Of a stretch of 64,000 nt of DNA, positions 1-13,582 are shown piece by piece (positions within the stretch are counted from its first letter, which is position 1; each line of letters starts with the position of its first letter). The notes below the pieces were generated by a model, which saw only the letters and a list, made by a program, of their open reading frames with translations, did not search any database and was not told the origin of the DNA. Source of the stretch: Pteria penguin (taxonomy: Eukaryota; Mollusca; Bivalvia; Pterioida; Pteriidae); the NCBI GenBank assembly GCA_035048485.1, contig CM068587.1:40237842-40301841 (forward strand), in the 5' to 3' direction. The position numbers and the translations under genes were made by a program.

Positions 1-3000
1 TCTGGATACTATCCAACCTTTACAATAGTAACACTGTCATATAGGTGTACATACCATCTGTTATTATGAAGTATATACAATGGTAACACTGTCATATAAG
101 TGTACATACCATTTGGATACTATACAGCCTATACAATGGTAACAAATTCATATAGGTGTACATACCAATTCTTCTTATCAAGTCTATACAATGGTAACAC
201 TGTGATATAGGTGTACATACCATCTGGGTACGATCAATTTTATACAATGGTAACACTGTCATATAGGTGTACATACCATCTGAATACTATCAAGTCTATA
301 CAATTGCAACATTCTCATATAGGTGTATATACCATCTGAGTACTATCAAGTGTATACAATGGTACACTGTCTTATAGGTGTACATACCATCTGGGTACTT
401 TCAAGTCTATACACTGGTAACACTGTCATATTGGTGTACATAACATCTGGCTACATTCCAGTCTATACAATGGTAACACTGTCATATAGGTGTACATACC
501 ATCAGGCCAACACCCAGTCTATACAATGGTAACTCAGTCATATAGGTGTACATACCAATTGGGCACTATCAAGTCTATACAATGGTAACACTGTCATATA
601 GGTGTATATACCATCTAGGTACAATCCAGTCTATACAATGGTAGCACTGTCATACAGGTGTACATACCATCTAAGTACTATTAAGTCTATACAAAGGTAA
701 CCCTGTCATATAGGTGTACATACCATCTGGTTACAATCCAGTCTATACAATGGTAACACTGTCATATAGATGTACATACCAATTGGGCACTATCAAGTCT
801 ATACAATGGTAACACTGTCATATTGGTGTACATACCATCTAGGTACAATCCAGTCTATACAATGGTAACACTGTCATACAGGTGTACATACATATAGTTG
901 TACATACCATCTAGGTACAATCCAGTCTATACAATGGTAACACTGTCATATAGGTGTACATACCATCTGGCTACAACCCAGTCTATACAATGGTAACACA
1001 GTCATATAGATGTACATACCAATTGGGCACTATCAAGTCTATACAATGGTAACACTGTCATATAGGTGTACATACCATCTGGATACTATCAAGTCTATAC
1101 AATGGTAACTAAGTCATATAGGTGTATATAACATCTGAGTACTATCAAGTGTATACAATGGTAAAACAGTCATATCGGTGTACATACCAACTGGACACTA
1201 TCAAGTCTATACAATGGTAACAGTCATATAGGTGTACATACCAACTGGGCACTATCAAGTCTATACAATGGTAAAACTGTGATACAGGTGTACAGAGCAT
1301 CTGGGTACTCTTAAGTCTATACAATGGTAACACAGTCATATAGGTGTACATACCATCTAGGTACTATCAAGTCTATACAGTGGTAAGACTGTCATATAGA
1401 TTTACATAACATCTGGGTACAATCCAGTCTATACAATGGTAACACTGTCATATAGGTGTACATACCAGTTGGGCACAATCCAGTCTATACAATGGTAACA
1501 CTGTCATATAGGTGTACATATCATCTAGGTACAATCCAGTCTATACAATGGTAACACAGTCATATAGGTGTACATACCATCAGGCCAACACCCAGTCTAT
1601 ACAATGGTAACTCAGTCATATAGGTGTACATACCAATTCGGCACTATCAAGTCTATAGAATGGTAACACTGTCATATAGGTGTACATACCATCTAGGTAC
1701 AATCCAGTCTATACAATGGTAGCAGAGTCATATAGGTGTACATACCATCTAAGTACTATTAAGTCTATACAATGGTAACACTGTCATATAGGTGTACATT
1801 CCATCTGGCTACAACCCAGTCTATACAATGGCAACACAGTCATATAGATGTACATACCAATTGGGCACTATGAAGTTTATACAATGGTAACACTGTCATA
1901 TAGGTGTACACACCATCTAGGTACAATCCAGTCTATACAATGTTAACACTGTCATACAGGTGTACATACATATAGTTGTACATACCATCTAGATACAATC
2001 CAGTTTATACAATGGTAACATTGTTATATAGGTGTACATACCATCTGGCTACAACCCTGTCTATACAATGGTAACACAGTCATATAGATGTACATACCAA
2101 TTGCGCACTATCAAGTCTATACAACGATAACACTGTCATATAGGTGTACATACCATCTAGGTACAATCCAGTCTATACAATGGTAACACTGTCTTACAGG
2201 TGTACATACCATCTAAGTACTATTGAGTCTATACAATGGTAACACTGTCATACAGGTGTACATACCATCTGGATACTATCAAGTCTATACAATGGTAACA
2301 CTCTCATATAGGTGTACATACCACCTCTGTACAATCCAGTATAACAATGGAAACAGTCATATAGCTGTACATATCATCTGGATACAATCCAGTCTATAGA
2401 ATGGTAACACAGTCATATAGGTGTAAATTCCAACTGGACACTATCCAGTTTATACAATGGTAACAGTGATATAGGTGTACATACCAACTGGGCAGTATCA
2501 AGTCTATACAATGGTAACACTGTCATACAGGTGTACAGAACATCTGGGTACTATCAAGTGTATACAATGGTAACACAGTCATATAGGTGTACATACCAAC
2601 TGGACACTATCAAGTTTATACAATGGTAACAGTCATATAGGTGTACATACCAACTGGGCACTATCAAGCTTATACAATGGTAACACAGTCATATAGGTGT
2701 ACATACCAACTGGGCACTATCGAGTCTATACAATGGTAACACTGTCATACAGGTGTACAAAACATCTGGGTACTCTTAAGTCTATGCAGTGGTAACACTG
2801 TCATATAGGTGTACATACCATCTCGGTACTATCAAGTCTATACAGTGGTATCAGTCATATAGGTATATATACCATCTGGATACTATCAAGTCTATACAAT
2901 GGTAACTGAGTCATATAGGTGTATATACTATCCGAGTACTATCAAGTGTATACAATGGTAACACAGTCATATAGGTGTACATACTATGTGGATACTATCA

Positions 3001-5833
3001 AGTCTATACAATGGTAACACTGTAATATAGGTGTACATACCATTTGGGTACTTTCAAGTCTATACACTGGTAACACTGTCATATAGGTGTACATACCATC
3101 TAGGAACAATCCAGTCTATACAATGGTAACACTGTCATACAGGTGTACATACCATCTAAGTACTATTAAGTCTATACAATGGTAACCCTGTCATATAGGT
3201 GTACATACCATCTGGATACTATCAAGTCTATACAATGGTAACACTGTAATGTAGGTGAACATTCCATTTCTGTACAATGAAGTCTATGCAAGGGTAACAC
3301 AGTCATATAGGTGTACATACCATCTGGATACAATCCAGTCTACAGAATGGTAACACAGTCATTTAGGTGGACATACCAACTGGGCACTATCAACTTTATA
3401 CAATGGTAACACTGTCATATAAGTGTACATACCGATTGGGTAGTATCAAATTTATACAATGGTAACACATACATACAATGGCAACACTGTCATATCGGTG
3501 TCCATACCATCTGGGTACAATCCAGTCGACACAATGGTAACACTGTCATACAGGTGTACAGAACATCTGGGTACTCTCACATCTATACAATGGTAACACT
3601 GTCATATAGGTGTACATACCATCTAGGTACTATCAAGTCTATACAGTGGTAACACTGTCATAAAGGTGTACATACCATCTAATTACTATCAAGTGTATAC
3701 AATGGTACACTGTCTTATAGGTGTACATACCATCTGGATACTATCAAGTCTATACAATGGTAACACTGTCATTTAGGTGTACATACCATCAGGCTACAAC
3801 CCAGTCTATACAATGGTAAATGAGTCATATAGGCGCACATACCAATTGGGCACTATCAAGTCTATACAATGGTAACACAGTCATATAGTTATAAATACCA
3901 TCTAGGTACAATCCAATCTATACAATGGTAACACTGTCATATAGGTGTACATACCATCTGGCTACAACCCAGTCTATACAATGGTAACACAGTCATATAG
4001 GTGTATATACCAATTGGGCACTATCAAGTCTATACAATGGTAACACTGTCATATAGACGTACCTACCATCTAGGAAAAATCCAGTCTGTACAATGGTAAC
4101 ACTGTCATACAGGTGTACATACCATCTAAGTACTGTTAAGTGTATACAATGGTAACCCTGTCATATAGGTGTACATACCATCTGGATACTATCAAGTCTA
4201 TACAATGGTAACACTGTCATAAAGGTGTACATATCATCTAATTACTATCAAGTGTATACAATGGTACACTCTCTTACAGGTGTACATACCATCTGGATAC
4301 TATCAAGTCTATACAATGGTAACACAGTGATATAGGTGTACATACCATCTGGGTACTTTCAAGTCTATACAAAGGTAACACTGTCATATAGGTGTACATA
4401 CCATCTGGCTACAATCCAGTCTATACAATGGTAACAGTCATATAGGTGTACTCACCAATTGGGCACTATCAAGTCTATACAATGGTAACACTGTCAGATA
4501 GTTATACATACCATCTGGCTACAACCCAGTCTATACAATGGTAACACAGTCATATAGGTGTACATACCAATTGGGCACTATCAAGTCTATACAATGGTAA
4601 TACTGTCATATAGGTGTACATGCCGTCTAAGAACAATCCAGTCTATACAATGGTAACACTGTCATACAGGTGTACATACTATCTAAGTACTATTAAGTCT
4701 ATACAATGGTAACCCTGTCATAGAGGTGTACATACCATCTGGATACTATCAAGTCTTTACAATGGTAACACTGTCATATAGGTGTACATACCATCTCTGT
4801 ACAATCCAGTCTATACAATGGTAACACAGTCATATAGGTGTACATACCATCTGGATACAATCCAGTCTTCACAATGGTAACACAGTCATTTAGGTGTACA
4901 TACCAACTGGGCACTATTAAGTTTATAAAATGGTAACACTCTCATATAGGTGTACATACCGTCTGGGCAATATCAAGTTTATACAATGGTAACACTGTGA
5001 TATAGGTGTACATACCATCTGGGTACTGTCAAGTCTATACAATGGCAACACTGTCAGATAGGTGTACATCCCATCTGGGTACTGTCAAGTCTAGACAATA
5101 GTAATACTGTCATATAGGTGTACATACCATTTAGGTAGTATCAAGTCTATACAATAGTAACACTGTCATACAGGTGTACATATCATCTGCGTACAATCCA
5201 GTCTATACAATGGTAACACTGTCATATAGGAGTATGTACCAACTGGCTACAATCCACTCTATAGAATGGTAACACAGTCATATAAGTGTACATACCAATT
5301 GGGCACTATCAAGTCTATACAATGGTAACACTGTCATATACGTGTACATACCATCTAGGTACTATCAAGTCTATACAATGGTAACACTGTCATATAGGTG
5401 TACATACTATCTCGGTACTATCAAGTCTATAGATGAGTAACACTGTCATATAGGTGTACATACCATCTGGGCACTATCCAATCTATACAATGGTAACACA
5501 GTCATAAAGGTGTACATACCATCTGGATAATATCCAATCTATACAATCGCAAAACACTGACATATAGGTGTACATACCATCTGTTATAATCAAGTCTGTA
5601 CAATGGTAACACTGTCATATAGGTATATATAGCATCTGAGTACTATCAAGTGTATACAATGGTACACTGTCTTATGGGTGTACATACCATCTGGGTACTA
5701 TCCAGTCTATACACTGGTAACACAGTCATATAGGTGTACATACCAACTGGGCACTATCAAGTCTATACAATGGTAACACAGTCATATAGGTGTACATACC
5801 ATCTAGGTACTATCCAGTCTATACAATTGTAAC
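1..5833. repeat. ~55-bp minisatellite array, open at the window's left edge
   Basis: About 105 imperfect copies of a unit built around GGTGTACATACC and CTATACAATGGTAAC follow one another with spacings of 54-56 bp from base 1 to about 5833. The first base is already inside a unit, so the array continues to the left. Units fall into recognisable variants (CATCTAGGTACAATCC, CAATTGGGCACTATC, CATCTGGATACTATC). The unit is not a multiple of three and the open frames here are only translations of the repeat, so I call none of it coding. It could be a satellite or large VNTR. Confidence 0.97.
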
Positions 5834-5920
5834 ATTTCTCTGCTTTTTTGTTTATTAACATACAATGTAACAGTAAAACATAACACATAATGTAATATGT
5901 GTAATATACACATGCCACAT

Positions 5921-6120
5921 ACAAAACATGATGCATATGCACATGACACTTACAAAACATGATACAGAACATAGTATGTACATGACATGCACAAAACATG
6001 ATACATAACATAGTATGTACATGGACATGCACAAAACATGATACATAACTTACTATGTACAAGACATACACAAAACGTGATGCATTACATAATATACACA
6101 TGACATGTACAAAACATGAT
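5921..6120. repeat. short ~39-bp tandem repeat
   Basis: ACAAAACATGAT or a close variant recurs at 5921, 5952, 5991, 6031, 6070 and 6109, mostly 39-40 bp apart, with GTACATGACATG between. This second array is unrelated to the 55-bp one and starts within 100 bp of its end. No coding significance is seen. Confidence 0.85.
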
Positions 6121-6207
6121 TTTGTGTAAAATGAACACCAAAAACATTTCCCTTTAGCAGGGTTTGAACCGCTTTTAATCAGCAGGCCAGAACTGTTCTT
6201 TATCAAA

Positions 6208-7920
6208 ATGAGAAACAAGAGGCCCTAGTTGGTGTATATCGCTTACTTTAGTACTGAGGAAGAAGTTATTTATTTTTGCATTATTGTGACTTAGTCACAC
6301 AAATGTTGAAAATATGTTCAAATTTTATTTCAGACCAGAATAAAAAACAACAACAGTTTCTTGCACATCCATTCAGGTGATTTTGCTTATGCATATGCTT
6401 TGTCTCTGCAAGAAGTGATTTAGGGCAAGAAGTTAGTCATTTCCTTTAGGTGGGGCCTTTTGTTGACTGATTTCAAATCTGGGTCATGAACAACAGTTAT
6501 TTCAAATATTGTCCAGATCCAACTTAAAATGGCCTAATTTCATATGTTGAGAAACATCTAAAAACTTATTTAGATGTGTAAAGAAATGAAAAAAAATTTT
6601 TTGACCAAATCTGAGAATTGAATTGCTACTCTCCATATTTTAATTACCAATGGTTATATGTACGATTGTGAGACCTATTTTGTAGACATGGAGGCACCAT
6701 CTGTCGACCAATATGGATGAAACAATGTACAAAATTGATAGACGACCTATAGTACTTCATGTATACCATGTTTCATTAAAATCTTTCATGTGGTATAACA
6801 ACAGAAGTTAAAAAGCTTTTAAAAGAATTATCCCTATACACTCTCATTTGGAAATCTTAAAAAATTCATAGAAAATCCAAAAATTGAGATATTGACAAAA
6901 TTCTTTCAAAATAACATTCCTTACTATAACTATGATCAAAATAGTGCATACGAAATCATCATTATCAATTAACTAGGAAATATGACACTTTTCTGCATTG
7001 AAATCACCAAGTCCAAACAAATGTTGAAAAAATTTCTAAAATTTGATTTTGGAAGGGAACAAAAATGACAAGACTTCTTCACTCATCCCTCAAGATCATT
7101 TCTATGTTTTCTGTTTGTCTCTGTATACAGCCAGTATGAAGAAAAATATTGTCAAAGGAATGTACTCTTTTGTGACATACTTTTGACTGTGGTAGCGCCA
7201 CCTGTAAAGAGGTCTGCACGAAAACAACAGAATTTGAAGCGGATCATAAGTGATTTATTTCTACCAAGATTTATTACAATCCTTCAAACAGTTTTGCAGA
7301 AAAAAATTAAAAATGTGAAAAATCTTACAAAAAGTCTTAAAAAATATAAAAATCCAAAAACTGAGAATAAAAAGAGAGCAAAAATAAAGTTCAAGTCCCA
7401 TAACCTTGTAACGATAGAGCAGAATTTGCTCAAAATCAATAAAAGGCGGCTTCCTCTATCGTATTTAAGCATTCTGATGAGTTTCATGAAAAACAGCTAA
7501 CGTTTACTAAAGTTACTGAGTTCTATGGTATCTGTCACAGCAAAAATAAAGTTCAAGTCCCATATCTCCGGAACGCCAAAACCGAATTTACTCAAAATCA
7601 AAAGGCGGCTTTCCCTACAATATCTAAGCATTCTGTACGAGTTTCATGAAAAACAAATGACTTTTACTCAAGTTATTACGTTCCATAGCATCTTTTCATA
7701 GTAAAATAAAATCCAAGTCACATAACTCTGGAATGACAAAACAGAATTTGCTCAAAATCAAAAAGGCAGCTTCCCTTGTATTATTTCAGCATTCTGTATG
7801 AGTTTCATGAAAAACAGCTGAAGTTTACTTAAGTTATCGTGTTCCATAGCAGACGGACAGATGGACGGACATCGCCACATTGTAATATGCCCCCTCTTTC
7901 CACATGCGCATAATAAAAAA
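6208..7920 (+). repeat. interspersed repeat with internal ~160-bp tandem units
   Basis: It begins near AACAAGAGGCCCTAG and ends near GGACGGACATCGCCACATTG. The core contains about three copies of a ~160-bp unit: AGTTTCATGAAAAAC at 7480, 7640 and 7801, and AAATAAA.TCCAAGTC at 7382, 7543 and 7703. A second, shorter member lies at 12056-12510 with the same order of motifs. The longest open frame (105 aa, 7183-7500) is lysine-rich and does not continue into the neighbouring units, so I do not call it a gene. The mobile class is unknown. Confidence 0.6.
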
Positions 7921-8189
7921 TCAGAAACTTTGAAATGAAATTTTCAAATAACCCTTCAAATAGATATTTTCTGATAAATATTGGCAAATATATGCTTATG
8001 CTTATATATGCTTATATATGCAAATATAAATTAAGAAAATGACAAAAATGTGTGAAGTAAAGACTAAGTCAGCAATATTTTTTTATTCTATTATGATTTA
8101 TTGAATGCCTCAAAACACTCTTCAAAACTTGCTTGGTGTAAATTGAAACAAAAAATCTTTTTACCGAGGACATGTTTAAACAGAAAAAA

Positions 8190-8530
8190 TGGTCACATTT
8201 CACAAACTGTAATACCTGTTGCTGGTTTGTTTCTCTTTGTTGTCATCGGTTGAACCTTATGGTCTTTCTGTCAATAATTTCTGGCTAGTCTCTATTTATT
8301 TTTGTGTACATACTGCATGCTTTTTGCATTTCTTGTTTAACTAGGACTTCACAAAATAATGCTGACTGCAGACAAACAGGAGATAACTCTTGTGTCTTAA
8401 TGCTACTCTTCATTCTCTTGTATCTAAACAAGAATACATAACAGTCATGCAGTGTTACTAAGTGTGAAGTTACACCAAATTGTATATTTGTCTTGTCATA
8501 TGCTGAAACAATACATTGCATTCATATATA
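8190..8530. repeat. diverged direct repeat, copy 1
   Basis: This block and 8905-9200 share the order GTTGTCATCGG, CGGTCTTTCTGTCAATA-like, CTAGGACTTCACAAAATAATG, AACTCTTGTGTCTT and TTGTATATTTGTCTTG. Both preserve a short minus-strand open frame containing SLKTQELSP-like residues. The similarity is more likely to reflect shared descent of a repeat than a gene, because neither frame has a splice or start context. Confidence 0.6.
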
Positions 8531-8904
8531 AAGAGTGCAAAATGATGAAAGTTAGTGTCTTAGTTTTTATCATGGCAACTGTAGTTCACAACAAACAATT
8601 TATTTATATTGCAGTTCTGCCATAAGTAACAAAAGATTTAGAATTATAGCCATGAAGCTTTGAATTCTATGAAATGGAAGAGATTCTGAGCAAAAAATTC
8701 TATGTTTCAAAGAATCCTACATATAGAACTCATTCTGTGTTTAAAAATGTCTTACAAGTGACTTCAACAAAGTGACGTCTTTTGACTTCATGATTTCAAA
8801 CACAACACATGTACCGACTTACAGTGGTGTAAAGTGCAAAAGAATTTGATTTTCCAAATTATTCAAATTCTCACTCACTCAGTGGAAAATAAAGTCAAAG
8901 TACA

Positions 8905-9200
8905 CAGAAACAATGGTCATATTTCATGAAATGTAGTACCTGTTGCAAGGTTATCTCCATTTGTTGTCATCGGCTGAACCCTACGGTCTTTCTGTCAATA
9001 GTATTGCTTTTTGGCATTTCTTGCTCAACTAGGACTTCACAAAATAATGTTGTTTGTAGACAAAGAGGAGACAACTCTTGTGTCTTGACGCTACTCCTCA
9101 TTCTCTTGCATCTAGACAAGAATACACAATAGACATACAGTGTGTCGAATACTGAAATTACACCACATTGTATATTTGTCTTGGTACATGACATCTGCAG
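8905..9200. repeat. diverged direct repeat, copy 2
   Basis: This is the partner of 8190-8530, about 720 bp downstream in the same orientation. It is shorter because an internal stretch around the GTGTACATACTGC of copy 1 is missing. From 9200 to 9676 I see only AT-rich DNA with one GACCTTGACCTTTCAGG motif common in molluscan repeats. Confidence 0.55.
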
Positions 9201-9676
9201 TTCAGAACAAACGATTTACACTGAGTGATTCATCAAATGAAGGGGGGTGCCTAGAGGGAATTACCATACAACTTGTCATGTCATAAAGAATAATAAAATA
9301 CATGGTTCAGGCATGCGAATCTGAACTTTTCTTGGATAATGGAACTGATTGACACATGTGAACCAAAAAAGGTAGCTATGCTCTGGAAAAAAGATAAACT
9401 TTAATAAGGAGCAACAAAAGTGATACAATAAGCCCCTAACCTATTTTTTTCAGTCTTTTTCCCCGACTTTCAGATAGATCATAAGTGGTCTTGATGGCCT
9501 TTATGAGATACCGAATACTGACCTTGACCTTTCAGGTATGATACTGAATTACTTTTGTTCAAAAGACTTTGCTATTTAGAAACTGGAATATGTGTAAAAT
9601 ATTATCAGAAATTCAAATTCAAAGATTAATGAGAAATGAGAATTTTAATTCTTAATTTAAATTTAAACTTTATTTA

Positions 9677-9899
9677 TTTTACAACGATTAAGAAAGAAGT
9701 TAACAGCTTATATAAATCTTGCTCGATGGCACAGATCTTGGCGTAAGGTGTTGTTTGTGTGGGAGGAAACCGGAGTACCTGGAGAAAACCCACAAAGCCA
9801 GGTTGGTGACAGCCTCACCATCTCACTTACCACACCGGGAATTGAACCTTGGTCGCATTGGTGAGAAGCGAGCGTGCTACCGACTGCGCTACCTGGCCT
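9677..9899 (-). mobile_element. tRNA-derived SINE, family B
   Basis: Read on the minus strand it starts with a tRNA-like head: CCAGGTAGCGCAGTCGGTAG resembles box A and GGTTCAATTCC resembles box B. A conserved body follows (GGGTTTTCTCCAGG, then CTCCGGTTTCCTCCCACAC) and an AT-rich tail. A second copy at 29196-29422 matches along the whole length. The CTCCGGTTTCCTCCCAC core is a segment I associate with broadly distributed animal SINE central domains. The naming is from memory and the copy relation is seen directly. Confidence 0.8.
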
Positions 9900-12055
9900 T
9901 CTTCTTCTGAACCTCAACCTTTCAGGATTGATCTTTGTCCAATAGACCTTGACCTGTCAAATAAGTGTGTGAAAGATGATCAAATTAAGAGATTAATGAG
10001 ATATAAACTCAGATGGGTTGACAGACAGACACAGATGTGAATGATCAGAGTTTTTTTTTCTTCAAATCAGGTCTATTATAAGGACCCTTTCTATTGATTT
10101 TTCCAAAACAATTTTCTCAATTTTTCCCAATTATTGATCTTTAGCATTACGCAAATGGAACGAAAATTCCCAAATGCAAAGGTACAGGCACCTTTGAAAA
10201 AAAACCCACTGATAATGGCAATTATATGCACCCCAAAATATATTTAGAGAACATAACCCATCAGTGGGGAACATACCGGTAAAATGTGGCACATGATCTA
10301 TTAGTAGCACAGTCTTTAGTGACTAGTCTATAAAAAGGTACACCATTATGGCAATACATTGTAATATTTCATCATAATATTGCAAATTCTCTAGGATTGT
10401 CACATCTGTCTTTTTATAACTTTTCATAGTCATCAAATGTGATCTCATGACTATCACTCTTAATAAATATCAAAAGTTATAAAAAGGCACAACATTAAAG
10501 TGTTAATGAATTCACTGTAGTACATGTATTATACAACCAGAGAAGTTGTCAATCATTTCTAATATATGAAAAGAAACTAAGCATTTTTTATTCATATTAT
10601 ATAGTTTTGTATCTAATTTAAGAAAAAATGCCCTATACCTGTACGTAACAATCACATAATCAAAACATAGAAGTATATGTACATGCAAGTATTATTTCAT
10701 GTAGGAAGTATTATATTTTGGAAAGTATAACAATATGCACGACTCCCATAACACAGCGAAAAGGAAACCTTGGAGGTAATTTAGTATGAAAAAAAATTTG
10801 GTGGAAAAGCATAGAAGTTCTTGTACTTTAAATACTGCAGCATACTGATAAAAATGCAGATGATATCTGTAGATACTTTTACATATGTTACTGAGATTAT
10901 CCAGTCTTTGTTACTGAATATCATTTAAATATAAATCATGTGAATGAGTAGTAGAATTGTATCGATTCTTAACCCAACCCCTCCCTGATTTTAGCCTTTA
11001 ACGTGTAATTACGGAGTCATCTATTTCATGTATATATATGATAACTGTATGATTGTATTATAATTTTATTTCATAGCCGGTTTATAGATATAGATTCCAC
11101 TCATCCAAGTTAATTGCAACTTAAATATGGGTTTATGACCAAAAATAGATTGAACTAGCAAAAATGCCACCAATTCTCTAAAACTGGTCTTGCCCAATTT
11201 TGTCGGTTTATAAAACCTGTCCATATTTAGACCACTAAAATCTCGCTGGAGAAGTTTTTTTATAGCAGCTATCACTCTGATGTTCAACTTTTCTTTATTA
11301 CAACATACCGTAAGTGTTTGAGTACAATACACATTTTTGACATAATCAATAATATGCATGGAAAATAGATAATCTTGTGTAAAATACGCATTGAAAATAT
11401 ACAGAATTCAAGCTTGAACAGATATATAGCCCTTTATCTCTGATTCCCAAGATTAAATTTTCAACAGTTCCAGCATCGGTAGAGTTTATTTGACTAAAAA
11501 CCAAGCAAAAACGTTCTATAAATGCAACATCCTGTCCATCACAGGACAAATTTTTACAGTATATTTCCAGGGTGTTTTAGAAAGACAGTGCTGATCATTT
11601 AAAGAAAAGGATTCTATGCCTTTGTGTATCAAAGTAGAGATGTATATTCATGCGATATACGTCCCTAATCAAACTGCACTGATAATCATTATCATTAAAT
11701 CCGATAATGGTAAATTTACATTGGCATGTGAACTCTGAGTGAACAAGATTCGAAACCCATGATTTCATTCTTGTGTTCTCAACACTTTACCAGTAAAAAC
11801 TGTAAAGTCTGTTGATAGTAGATAGATGTCTTTGTAAGTATGTATATCTGTATGTATATTGCTGCCCTTATGAGTTGTGAAAGACATTGAAGTTGAACTC
11901 TGGATTTTTTTTATTAAATCATATCTCATCCTATGACAGCCCATGCAGGGCATTGCATCGTCAGTCTAAATAATTTGAAAATGTAGGTATCGAATGTAAC
12001 CACATCAGATGTCTTTAAAATCATGATATAGGACGTCACATTCATTGTGAAATTT
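9900..12055. other. no gene recognised
   Basis: AT-rich sequence. The longest open frame, 97 aa on the minus strand (11066-11359), has no recognisable motif and no splice or start context. I found no tandem array, TIR pair or exon with matched splice signals here. Confidence 0.5.
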
Positions 12056-12510
12056 AAACAGAACAAGAGCAACGCCTAGCGTGGCTTCATACACCCATCG
12101 CTTACTTTGGACGGGATCAATATGAACGTATGGTATTATTACCCCCAAACTATGGTCTCTTTGGTAATACTTTTATGAAATATTGAAATCCAAAAGGTGG
12201 CTTGCCGTACACTACTAGTATTTAAGCATTCTGCATAAGTTTCATGAAAAACAACTGACATTTACTTAAGTTATCGCATTACATAGCATCCTATCATAGT
12301 AAAAATCCAAATTCCAAAACTCCATAACGACAAAACAGAATTTGCTTAAAATCAAAAAGCTGCTTCCTCAACACTATTTAAGCGTTCTGTATGAGTTTCA
12401 TGAAATACAGTTGACGTTTACTAAGGTTATTGTGTTCCATAGAGAACTGACAGACGGACTCAAACTGCCATACCATAATATGTCCCGTCTTTCGACGGGC
12501 GTATAAATTT
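12056..12510 (+). repeat. interspersed repeat, shorter relative of 6208-7920
   Basis: It opens with AACAAGAGCAACGCCTAGCG and ends with a hairpin-forming CCCGTCTTTCGACGGG followed by CGTATAAA. Two tandem ~155-bp units lie inside (AGTTTCATGAAA at 12238 and 12393), related to those at 7.4-7.9 kb. The GC hairpin at the 3' end is reminiscent of Helitron ends, but no CTRR terminus follows it, so I leave the class open. Confidence 0.6.
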
Positions 12511-12580
12511 CATTGGTTTTGTTGTGCCTTTTAAAAAGACACGAAATTAAATGAATGTGAAGCAAGTACATTCTTATGAC

Positions 12581-12848
12581 TGATTGATTTTTGTTTAACG
12601 TCACACCACAAATATTTCACGTATATGGTGACAGCATCTGCCTGATGCAGGGCACACAAATTTTGACCTTTGCAACCGAACCCACCCCAAGCAGTGAGGG
12701 ATCTTTAACGTGCCATGCATACCACGACACAGGGCCTCAGTTTTTACTGTCTCATCCGAAAGACAGGACACCGGCATATTACCAGAGCGGGACTCGAAAC
12801 CCGGCCTCCCAATCAGAAGGCGAACGCGATACCACTAAGCCACGCCAG
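12581..12848 (-). mobile_element. tRNA-derived SINE, family A
   Basis: On the minus strand it runs from GGCGTGGCTTAGTGGTATCG (box A region) through GGGTTTCGAGTCCCG-like box B, AGACAGTAAAAAC and TGCATCAGGCAGATGC to the tail AAACAAAAATCAATCA. Full-length relatives are at 25448-25702 (plus strand) and 52917-53186 (minus), and diverged pieces lie at 35415-35480 and 35808-36008. From here to 13580 I recognise no gene. Confidence 0.85.
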
Positions 12849-13582
12849 CTTACATTTTTATGACTGCATCATTCAGGACTGAGTATTGGAAAATAATAAG
12901 TGGTCATAGTAGGCTGCAATCCTCTCCCTTTCTTCTTAAAAACATCTAGATCAGTTCAAAGGCTTTACAATATGTATCAGAAATTAATGGAGAAGTACCA
13001 CAAATTTATTCTGAAGCCGTCATACCGGTATGCATATAACGAACTGAAATAAAACTATCTAATAAGTAATGTTCAAAATGGATATGCCTATATGAACACC
13101 TAAACACGTCTGCATTTCCCCCAATTTCAATTTAGCCTTTACTCGCAGTCCAGTTCATGAATAAAATTACTCAACCAATGAAATTCTTCATTTATACACA
13201 GATGTTGCGATTGCCCAATGATGTAAACTGTCAATCCAGTCAATCAAGCAAGGAGTCTTTTATATGCTGCATATTATGCAATGCTGCATAACTGACTTCT
13301 CTCCAAGACACACCCAATCTGACCTACATTACCAATGATATGATTTTGTCATGCAAGGAGATCTTCAGCACAAATGTATAAGATATATATTAGTGCTAAG
13401 TCATTCAGCAATTTCTTTAAGAGGTGACCATATGAGGTGGTACTGATAGTATCAAAACCTAAAAATGAGAAAATGAAAATCCTATCGCTTACTTTTAATA
13501 AAAGTTACTGGTTCTGAAAGTAGACGGGCCATAAAAAGGATGGTTAAACAGATAGACCAAAACTGTCTGTTAGTAGGGGGCT

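Noticed and set aside
1..1351. Open frames of 60-69 aa in the minisatellite
   Set aside because: They are translations of a 55-bp repeat whose period is not a multiple of three, with no start or splice context.
1..5833. CRISPR-like array
   Set aside because: There are no unique spacers between constant repeats; the whole unit is repeated and diverges evenly. The genome is eukaryotic.
5763..6218. 151-aa minus-strand frame
   Set aside because: It spans the junction of two tandem arrays and is Cys/Val/Met repeats from the 39-bp unit.
11066..11359. 97-aa minus-strand frame
   Set aside because: No motif, no splice or start context and no related copy in the window.
12480..12510. Helitron 3' end
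   Set aside because: A GC hairpin is present, but the CTRR terminus expected about ten bases later is absent.
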